From: Petrolisthes cinctipes
Lineage: Eukaryota > Arthropoda > Malacostraca > Decapoda > Porcellanidae
Assembly (NCBI GenBank): GCA_033782935.1
Contig: JAWQEG010000369.1
Coordinates: 1,679,501-1,743,500, forward strand
Reading direction: 5' to 3'
Length of the DNA stretch: 64,000 bases
In this document: positions 13,532 to 22,917 of the stretch, in pieces
How the letters are laid out: each line of letters starts with the position of its first letter
Position numbering within the stretch: position 1 is the stretch's first letter
Notes under the pieces: model-generated
What the model was told of the DNA's origin: nothing
Seen by the model: the letters and a program-made list of their open reading frames with translations, nothing else
The model's database searches: none
Position numbers and translations under genes: made by a program

Positions 13532-16500
13532 GCACAAAAGTCGATATGTGCATGCATCTTCAGTACCCGTTTATATCTCAAATTCAGGCTCAAAACACCC
13601 GAAAATTCAATATTTTGGGGTCCCAGAAGCAATCTGTACATGCCTACTCAGTGTTAGAGTATTTTCAAAATACAGGCCCAAAACATGCTGAAAATCGATA
13701 TTTTAGATGCCCAAAGTCAATATGTGCATGTATCTTCTGTACCCGTTTATATCTCAAATTCAGGCTCAAAACACCCGAAAATTCAATATTTTGGGGTCCC
13801 AGAAGCAATCTGTACATGCCTACACAGTGCTAGAATATTTTCAAAATATAGGCTAAAAACATGCTAAAAATCGACATTTTAGGTGCCAAAAAATCGATAT
13901 CTCAAATTCAGTCCCAAAACACCCGAAAATTCGATATTTAGAGGTCCCAGAAGGTATCTGTACATGCCTACTCCGTGTTGGAGTATTTTCAAAATACAGG
14001 CCAAAAACATACTGAAAATCGATCTTTTAGGTGCACAAAAGTCGATATGTGCATGCATCTTCTGTACCCGTTTATACCTCAAATTCTGGCCCTAAACACC
14101 CGAAAATTCGATATTTTGGGGTCCCAGAAGCGATCTGTACATGCCTACTCCGGGTTAGAGTATTTTCAAAATTCAGGCCCAAAACATGCTGAAAATCGAT
14201 ATTTTTGGTGCCCAAAGTCAATATGTGCATGTATCTTCTGTACCCGTTTATATCTCAAATTCAGGCTCAAAACACCCGAAAATTCAATATTTTGGGGTCC
14301 CAGAAGCAATCTGTACAGTGCTAGAATATTTTCAAAATATATGCTAAAAACATTCTAAAAATCGACATTTTAGGTGCCAAAAAGTCGATATCTCAAATTC
14401 AGTCCCAAAACACCCGAAAATTCGATATTTAGGGATCCCAGAAGCGATCTGTACATGCCTACTCCGTGTTAGAGTATTTTCAAAATACATGCTCAAAACA
14501 TACTGAAAATCGATCTTTTAGGTGCACAAAAGTCGATATGTGCATGCATCTTCAGTACCCGTTTATATCTCAAATTCAGGCTCAAAACACCCGAAAATTC
14601 AATATTTTGGGGTCCCAGAAGCAATCTGTACATGCCTACTCAGTGTTAGAGTATTTTCAAAATACAGGCCCAAAACATGCTGAAAATCGATATTTTAGAT
14701 GCCCAAAGTCAATATGTGCATGTATCTTCTGTACCCGTTTATATCTCAAATTCAGGGTCAAAACACCCGAAAATTCAATATTTTGGGGTCCCAGCAGCAA
14801 TCTGTACAGTGATAGAATATTTTCAAAATATAGGCTAAAAACATGCTAAAAATCGATCTTTTAGGTGCCAAAAAGTCGATATCTCAAATTCAGTCCCAAA
14901 ACACCCGAAAATTTAATATTTAGGGGTCCCAGAAGCGATCTGTACATGCCTACTCCGTGTTAGAGTATTTTCAAAATACATGCTCAAAACATACTGAAAA
15001 TCGATCTTTTAGGTGCACAAAAGTCGATATGTGCATGCATCTTCAGTACCCGTTTATATCTCAAATTCAGGCTCAAAACACCCGAAAATTCAATATTTTA
15101 GGGTCCCAGAAGCAATCTGTACATGCCTACTCAGTGCTAGAATATTTTCAAAATATAGGCTAAAAACATGCTAAAAATCGATCTTTTAGGTGCCAAAAAA
15201 GTCGATATCTAAAATTCAGTCCCAAAACACCCGAAAATTCGATATTTAGGGGTCCCAGAAGCGATCTGTACATGCCTACTCCGTGTTAGAGTATTTTCAA
15301 AATACATGCTCAAAACATACTGAAAATCGATCTTTTAGGTGCACAAAAGTCGATATGTGCATGCATCTTCAGTACCCGTTTATATCTCAAATTCAGGCTC
15401 AAAACACCCGAAAATTCAATATTTTGGGGCCCCAGAAGCAATCTGTACATGCCTACTCAGTGTTAGAGTATTTTCAAAATACAGGCCCAAAACATGCTGA
15501 AAATCGATATTTTAGATGCCTAAAGTCAATATGTGCATGTATCTTCTGTACCCGTTTATATCTCAAATTCAGGCTCAAAACACCCGAAAATTCAATATTT
15601 TGGGGTCCCAGAAGCAATCTGTACATGCCTACACAGTGCTAGAAAATTTTCAAAATATAGGCTAAAAACATGCTAAAAATCGACATTTTAGGTGCCAAAA
15701 ATCGATATCTCAAATTCAGTCCCAAAACACCCGAAAATTCGATATTTAGAGGTCCCAGAAGGTATCTGTATATGCCTACTCCGTGTTAGAGTATTTTCAA
15801 AATACAGGCCAAAAACATACTGAAAATCGATCTTTTAGGTGCCCAAAAGTCGATATGTGCATGCATCTTCTGTACCCGTTTATATCTCAAATTCTGGCCC
15901 TAAACACCCGAAAATTCGATATTTTGGGGTCCCAGAAGCGATCTGTACATGCCTACTCCGTGTTAGAGTATTTTCAAAATTCAGGCCCAAAACATGCTGA
16001 AAATCGATATTTTTGGTGCCCAAAGTCAATATGTGCATGTATCTTCTGTACCCGTTTATATCTCAAATTCAGGCTCAAAACACCCGAAAATTCAATATTT
16101 TGTGGTCCCAGAAGCAATCTGTACAGTGCTAGAATATTTTCAAAATATAGGCTAAAAACATGCTAAAAATCGATCTTCTAGGTGCCAAAAAGTCGATATC
16201 TCAAATTCAGTCCCAAAACACCCGAAAATTCGATATTTAGGGGTCCCAGAAGCGATCTGTACATGCCTACTCCGTGTTAGAGTATTTTCAAAATACATGC
16301 TCAAAACATACTGAAAATCGATCTTTTAGGTGCACAAAAGTCGATATGTGCATGCATCTTCAGTACCCGTTTATATCTCAAATTCAGGCTCAAAACACCC
16401 GAAAATTCAATATTTTGGGGTCCCAGAAGCAATCTGTACATGCCTACTCAGTGTTAGAGTATTTTCAAAATACATGCCCAAAACATGCTGAAAATCGATA

Positions 16501-19500
16501 TTTTAGATGCCCAAAGTCAATATGTGCATATATCTTCTGTACCCGTTTATATCTCAAATTCAGGCTCAAAACACCCGAAAATTCAATATTTTGGGGTCCC
16601 AGAAGCAATCTGTACATGCCTACACAGTGCTAGAATATTTTCAAAATATAGGCTAAAAACATGCTAAAAATCGACATTTTAGGTGCCAAAAAATCTATAT
16701 CTCAAATTCAGTCCCAAAACACCCGAAAATTCGATATTTAGAGGTCCCAGAAGGTATCTGTACATGCCTACTCCGTGTTGGAGTATTTTCAAAATACAGG
16801 CCAAAAACATACTGAAAATCGATCTTTTAGGTGCCCAAAAGTCGATATGTGCATGCATCTTCAGTACCCGTTTATATCTCAAATTCTGGCCCTAAACACC
16901 CGAAAATTCGATATTTTGGGGTCCCAGAAGCGATCTGTACATGCCTACTCCGTGTTAGAGTATTTTCAAAATTCAGGCCCAAAACATGCTGAAAATCGAT
17001 ATTTTTGGTGCCCAAAGTCAATATGTGCATGTATCTTCTGTACCCGTTTATATCTCAAATTCAGGCTCAAAACACCCGAAAATTCAATATTTTGGGGTCC
17101 CAGAAGCAATCTGTACAGTGCTAGTATATTTTCAAAATATAGGCTAAAAACATGCTAAAAATCGATCTTTTAGGTGCCAAAAAGTCGATATCTCAAATTC
17201 AATCCCAAAACACCCGAAAATTCGATATTTAGGGGTCCCAGAAGCGATCTGTACATGCCTACTCCGTTTTAGAGTATTTTCAAAATACAGGCCCAAAACA
17301 TACTGAAAATCGATCTTTTAGGTGCACAAAAGTCGATATGTGCATGCATCTTCAGTACCCGTTTATATCTCAAATTCAGGCTCAAAACACCCGAAAATTC
17401 AATATTTTGGGGTCCCAGAAGCAATCTATACATGCCTACTCAGTGTTAGAGTATTTTCAAAATACAGGCCCAAAACATGCTGAAAATCGATATTTTAGAT
17501 GCACAAAGTCAATATGTGCATGTATCTTCTGTACCCGTTTATATCTCAAATTCAGGCTCAAAACACCCTAAAATTCAATATTTTGGGGTCCCAGAAGCAA
17601 TCTGTACATGCCTACACAGTGCTAGAATATTTTCAAAATATAGGCTAAAAACATGCTAAAAATCGATCTTTTAGGTGCCAAAAAATCGATATCTAAAATT
17701 CAGTCCCAAAACACCCGAAAATTCGATATTTAGAGGTCCCAGAAGGTATCTGTACATGCCTACTCCGTGTTAGAGTATTTTCAAAACACAGACCAAAAAC
17801 ATACTGAAAATCGATCTTTTAGGTGCCCAAAAGTCGATATGTGCATGCATCTTCTGTACCCGTTTATACCTCAAATTCTGGCCCTAAACACCCGAAAATT
17901 CGATATTTTGGGGTCCCAGAAGCGATCTGTACATGCCTACTCCGTGTTAGAGTATTTTCAAAATTCAGGCCCAAAACATGCTGAAAATCGATATTTTTGG
18001 TGCCCAAAGTCAATATGTGCATGTATCTTCTGTACCCGTTTATATCTCAAATTCAGGCTCAAAACACCCGAAAATTCAATATTTTGGGGTCCCAGAAGCA
18101 ATCTGTACATGCCTACTCATTGCTAGAATATTTTCAAAATATAGGTTAAAAACATTCTAAAAATCGATCTTTTAGGTGCCAAAAAGTCGATATCTCAAAT
18201 TCAGTCCCAAAACACCCGAAAATTCGATATTTAGGGGTCCCAGAAGCGATCTGTACATGCCTACTCCGTTTTAGAGTATTTTCAAAATACATGCTCAAAA
18301 CATACTGAAAATCGATCTTTTAGGTGCACAAAAGTCGATATGTGCATGCATCTTCAGTACCCGTTTATATCTCAAATTCAGGCTCAAAACACCCGAAAAT
18401 TCAATATTTTGGGGTCCCAGAAGCAATCTGTACATACTTACTCAGTGTTAGAGTATTTTCAAAATACAGGCCCAAAACATGCTGAAAATCGATAATTTAG
18501 ATGCCCAAAGTCAATATGTGCATGTATCTTCTGTACCCGTTTATATCTCAAATTCAGGCTCAAAACACCCGAAAATTCAATATTTTGGGGTCCCAGAAGC
18601 AAACTGTACATGCCTACACAGTGCTAGAATATTTTCAAAAAATAGGCTAAAAACATGCTAAAAATCGACATTTTAGGTGCCAAAAAATCGATATCTCAAA
18701 TTCAGTACCAAAACACCCGAAAATTCGATATTTATAGGTCCCAGAAGGTATCTGTACATACCTACTCCGTGTTAGAGTATTTTCAAAATACAGGCAAAAA
18801 CATACTGAAAATCGATCTTTTAGGTGCCCAAAAGTCGATATGTGCATGCATCTTCTGTACCCGTTTATATCTCAAATTCTGGCCCTAAACACCCGAAAAT
18901 TCGATATTTAGGGGTCCCAGAAGCGATCTGTACATGCCTACTCCGTGTTAGAGTATATTCAAAATACATGCTCAAAACATACTGAAAATCGATCTTTTAG
19001 GTGCACAAAAGTCGATATGTGCATGCATCTTCAGTACCCGTTTATATCTCAAATTCAGGCTCAAAACACCCGAAAATTCAATTTTTTGGGGTCCCAGAAG
19101 CAATCTGTACATGCCTACTCAGTGTTAGAGTATTTTCAAAATACAGGCCCAAAACATGCTGAAAATCGATATTTTAGATGCCCAAAGTCAATATGTGCAT
19201 GTATCTTCTGTACCCGTTTATATCTCAAATTCAGGCTCAAAACACCCGAAAATTCAATATTTTGGGGTCCCAGAAGCAATCTGTACAGTGCTAGAATATT
19301 TTCAAAATATAGGCTAAAAACATGCTAAAAATCGATCTTTTAGGTGCCAAAAAGTCGATATCTCAAATTCAGTCCCAAAACACCCGAAAATTCTATATTT
19401 AGGGGTCCCAAAAGCGATCTGTACATGCCTACTCCGTGTTAGAGTATTTTCAAAATACATGCTCAAAACATACTGAAAATCGATCTTTTAGGTGCACAAA

Positions 19501-19534
19501 AGTCGATATGTGCATGCATCTTCAGTACCCGTTT

Positions 19535-19755
19535 TTATTGGTATAGTGAAACCAGTACAGCTGGTTGCTATAGAATAGGCCCCTTCACAAGCCCAGGCCC
19601 CGTGTAGGCATAATCTGGGTTGGAAGGGTCAATTCCGTGACGTTCATCAGAAGTAAATAAAATTCAAATCTGGCGCTGTACTGATAGTGGAGCCACCTGG
19701 AGGTGGTGAGGTGAGGTATTAAGCCCCTCCTCCGCTGAATACCGCTCGTCCACTC
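19535..19755 (+). repeat. Left inverted terminal repeat of the DIRS element
   Basis: These 221 bp are the reverse complement of 26737-26956. I found only one difference: TATTGGTATAGTG at the outer end here against TATTGGTTTGTG in the right copy. The inner end is at ..CGTCCACTC. In DIRS elements the left repeat normally carries the promoter. A TATA-like AT-rich stretch, TAAATAAAATT, lies at 19654-19664, but calling it a promoter is only inference. Confidence 0.95.
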
Positions 19756-20166
19756 TGTCGCGGAACACACGCCTGTCAACATCTACGCTCCTCGCTGCTA
19801 CGCTATGGTATTGTGTCGCGTGTTCCTGCTAATTTTTCTTTTGTGTTCTAGTGGCTGGCCTGCTTTGCAGATGTATATTGTGTGTTTTCTAGGAGGGTTT
19901 TTAGGTGTTTATGGGGGTTTTTTCTTCGTTAGAACTTAGTTCTTTCCTTAAGCGAAGGGGGCTTTTCAGCCCCTGTTTTCGGAGTTTTTCTCCGTCTGTC
20001 CCCTATTTCACTGTCCCTCCTGCCACTAGTACATTCTTCATGTGTATTTTATCGGGGTTTTCTGGGGTTTTTAGCGAGGTTAGTGGGTGCCACGTGGGAC
20101 TTCCCCACCCCACGTGGTGACCACATGGGGTCTTTGCAGCCCTTCCTCTTACCTCCCCCGATTATT
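19756..20166 (+). other. 5' leader of the DIRS element, rich in GGGGTTTT-like motifs
   Basis: About 410 bp lie between the left terminal repeat and the proposed gag start. I see no protein-coding evidence. The stretch is marked by recurrent runs of three to five G followed by four to eight T (near 19893, 19912, 20054 and 20064), continuing into the first intron (near 20229, 20251 and 20389). A pyrimidine tract followed by TAG at about 19831-19850 resembles a splice acceptor, so an untranslated exon is possible. Confidence 0.6.
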
Positions 20167-22917
20167 ATGTTTCCCCTCTCGGTAAGGGGGAGGGAGAATT
20201 GTGCCCTGGTTCTCTCTTCCTCTCCCGAGCGGGGGTTTTTTATTTTATTTTGGGGTTTTTTCCATTATTTCAGCCTGGAGTGTTTCTTCTCAGGCTATCG
20301 GGTCCCCTCCTACCCCTCCTTCTGGTTCATCGGTCCGGGGGGGCCCCCTTTTTTACCCGCTCCATGTGGCGGACGATTATGGTTTTACGGGGTTTTTTTC
20401 CCTGGGCGGCTGCGCGAGTGTGGGGGATTGTGTTCTGGTCCCCAGGTTCAGCGGGCGTGTCCCGCGCTTCTTTCCTTCGGGGAGGATGGGTTTGTGTTCC
20501 AGTGTTTGCACGTGTTAACCCATGTTTGTGTATTCTTTTCTCCCCCAGCCTACTCGTTCCCTTTGTGCTGCCTCAGGATGTACCGTGCGGGTCTCGCCTG
20601 ACGGACACCTGCACTGTTCTCCTCACGCACCCTGCTTCACTCCCTTGGGTTACGACCCTTTGGCGTGTGGTGTGTGCCGCCCCTGGGCTGAGTTGTGTCG
20701 GGTTACCTCCCCTTCTGCCCGCTCCAAGCTCCCTGCCCTTGCTTCTCTTCGTATGGCGTGGACGAGGGCTAGGAGAATGGCCCACAAACGAGACGGTTCT
20801 TCTTTGGCGTGGGTGGACCCGATTTTGGGAGCGGACCTGGGTTTATTCAGGACCCGTTACCCTTCTTCCTGTCTCTCGGAGTCTCAGGGGCTAGAACCTC
20901 CTGAGGCCCGAGAGATTGAGCCTGCTTCCCTAGACGGTACTACGACTCCTTCTCGGGGCTTATCCCCCCGGGAAGCGAGCGAGTCTGTCGCGCTGGTTCC
21001 CCCGACTGCCTCACCGGTACAAGGGCCCAGCAGGGAACCCCCAGCTTCGCCTCCTGCTAGAGCTGGCTCCTCAGGCCTCTCTAGAGGACGCAAGCGTTCG
21101 GCTAAAAGGTCCCGCCACTCCAGGAAGTCCCGTGCTCGTCGCCGTTCTCCTTCCTCCTCGTCTTCGTCGTCCTCTTCCTCTTCTTCGTCGTCGGGGAGCT
21201 CTCCTTCGCCCGCCCGCAATTCCCGCAGGGGTAAGCGGGGGGGGGACAGCCCCTCGTCGAGGAAGATAGTTAAGATCTTCCACACCCTTATTCCTCACGC
21301 TTTTCCTGGGGCTTCCGTCGCGCAACCTCAGGCTGTCGCTACGGAACCCGCTCCTGTTCCCCCGCCTCCCGCTGCTGCTCCCGTCGAGGGCTCGAGTCCT
21401 CCCGGGGATGTGGGAGTCCTTTTCGTGCCTCCCGTTTCCCCAGGGCTCGAGTCTCCGTCGGGGGACGTAGCTGAGGAGTTGGTTACCTCCGCACCCCCGT
21501 CCCCGTCACCCCCTCCTTCAGGAGACGGATACCTTCCCTACTCTTGGTCTCTCCTCCCTCCTGCTTGGACCCACTCTTCGGAGGAGGGCAGACTGGTGGC
21601 CTGGTCTCCGGACACAGCTCAACCAGACGTGTGGATCCGGAGGGATGACGTCGTGGTGAAGTGGGGGGCGGATGAGAAGGGCGAGGCTATTCCCTTCTAC
21701 AAGGTCCATCCTATCTCAGCGCCCTTACCCACTTCAGCTAGGGTGTCCTCTGCGGCTACCCTGGACGCGATGGGTTTCCTGGTGGAGTACAGCCAGCTAC
21801 ACTTGTCCGGGGCTTGGAGGATTGACCGCTCACACGGTAACACGGCTCTCCTCCTTTCCCCGGACGCGTACTTCCCGGGGGATAAGAGTGAAGGGGACCT
21901 GGATATTCCAGCCCTTCTCCTTAAGTCCCTGGACCACCAGAGGAACAACGCGCCCAGGAAGCCCCCTCCTCCGTCTTTCCCCGTCATCCTCCCTCATTCC
22001 CGGGCTCCCCCGGGCTTGAGGGAGTGCCTGTGGAAGACGGAGAAGGAGCCCCCGGTCCCCTATCAGCTGAAGGAGCCCGATGGTAAGTTGAGGCAGGCGG
22101 AGTCTGCTACCCGTCTGGAGCTGGCCCACACCATCTCCACGGGAGCAGCCGCCTCTTTGATTAGGGACTGCCTCAACGCCCTAACAAACTCCTACCACGA
22201 GATGTCGGGTGTACAGCTAGCGTGAGTACCTTTCTCGTGTATCATGTTTGTAGGGATGCTGGGTAAAGGGTCTCCCTGTTACTCCCGGGTACTTATCCCC
22301 GGGTTCGCTCGGTTCTTTCTTTGTTTACCCCTTACAGTGACACCCTCTCTTCCATGGCCACCGTGATGGAGGGCGTGGCGGCAATGGCTACCCACTTCAT
22401 GCGGGAGGAGGCGAAGGCGTTCGCCGAGGCGAGACTGGCAACCCGCCAAGCGGCAGCTAAATCTGCGCCAGAAATGGCACAGAGGGGAGTGGTACGAGCT
22501 GTCCCCTTGTCCCCCGCCCTCTTTGACCAACCGGCGACAGACACGATCTTCGCCTCCCTCCCAACGGTAATTAATTTACCAAAGCCTTCCACCTCCAAGT
22601 AAGTACCTCTCGTGTTCGTCTTACCCGAGTTGTCACGGGGTGAAATGAAAGGATTTTCGGGTCTACTTTGGGTCCTAATCATTCTGTTTGTCCGTAGGCC
22701 ACGTGCCCCACAGCCAGCCAGACCAGCCTACCAGCCCCGGAGGCCCTCCCAGCCCTCCAGGCTACCGAGGCCCTCCTATCCCACTCCCCCGAGAGCACAC
22801 AACAGGCCCTCCCAGAGGGGCCAGCAGCCCTTTCGAGGAAGGGGACAGGTCTCCAAGCCCTTCTCAAAGCCCAAGTCATCCTTCAACCACCCCTCCCAGA
22901 AGGACCGCGCCACTTGA
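20167..22917 (+). CDS. Gag-like protein of the DIRS element, predicted from four exons
   Basis: This is the structural protein expected to bind and package the element's RNA. Proposed exons are 20167-20181, 20549-22221, 22338-22598 and 22698-22917, giving 722 residues; every junction is GT-AG and keeps frame. Residues 11-51 hold an ordered Cys/His cluster ending in Trp (Cys codons at 20564, 20579, 20615, 20633, 20666, 20675; His at 20606, 20612, 20624), a likely metal-binding knuckle seen in many DIRS Gags. A basic Arg/Ser tract then leads into 14 consecutive serines (residues 207-220), a likely nuclear-targeting or RNA-binding region. Exon 3 encodes an Ala-rich, probably helical segment and exon 4 a Pro/Arg/Gly-rich basic tail. 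The start is uncertain: an in-frame ATG at 20125 is possible, as is an unspliced start at 20522. Exons 2-4 are well supported. Confidence 0.78.
20182..20548 (+). other. Predicted intron 1 of gag
   Basis: The donor is TCG|GTAAGG and the acceptor is TTTTCTCCCCCAG|CC, preceded by a clear pyrimidine tract. Splicing joins a five-codon exon to the open frame in phase 0. This is the weakest of the four introns, because the exon upstream is too short to show coding signal. Confidence 0.5.
22222..22337 (+). other. Predicted intron 2 of gag (116 bp)
   Basis: The donor is CTAGC|GTGAGT and the acceptor is CCCCTTACAG|TGACACC. Without splicing the frame stops at the TGA inside the donor (22223-22225). Removal restores a continuous frame across the split Ala codon (two bases before, one after). 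Confidence 0.85.
22599..22697 (+). other. Predicted intron 3 of gag (99 bp)
   Basis: The donor is TCCAA|GTAAGT and the acceptor is TTTGTCCGTAG|GCCACG, with a possible branch site CCTAATC at 22673-22679. The unspliced frame stops at the TAA in the donor (22600-22602). Splicing rebuilds a Lys codon and continues into the basic Pro-rich tail. Confidence 0.85.

Larger units (their letters stand above)
1..19534. repeat. Satellite DNA array, left part (trimeric higher-order repeat of 177+176+148 bp)
   Basis: This is an uninterrupted tandem array of AT-rich monomers. Spacing between successive TACATGCC landmarks near the start is 176, 148, 177, 176, 147, 177, 176 and 148 bp, so the unit is a 501-bp trimer. 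Trimers of about 491 bp are frequent; they lack a 10-bp stretch and read CTGTACAGTGCTAG instead of having ATGCCTAC before the AGTGCTAG. Some blocks carry one extra full monomer, for example the 667-bp spacing from 2365 to 3032. The array runs off the left window edge and stops at 19534 inside a long monomer, where the retrotransposon begins. No RNA gene or credible protein gene is seen here. Centromeric or heterochromatic location is an inference from monomer length, AT-richness and higher-order structure. Confidence 0.97.

Noticed and set aside
1..19534. Dozens of open frames of 60-142 codons in the left satellite
   Set aside because: They repeat with the monomer, many start with GTG (GTGTTAGAG) instead of ATG, overlap in two frames, and change with every monomer indel. 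There is no family resemblance or codon constraint.
19585..19782. Minus-strand frame in the left repeat and its twin at 26707-26907
   Set aside because: These are the same sequence read from the two inverted repeats. They end within non-conserved flanks and have no known counterpart.
20083..20894. Open frames of 105-231 codons overlapping the start of gag
   Set aside because: They run through predicted intron 1 and through gag in other frames, and show no domain signature. The in-frame ATGs at 20125 and 20167 are considered only as alternative gag starts.
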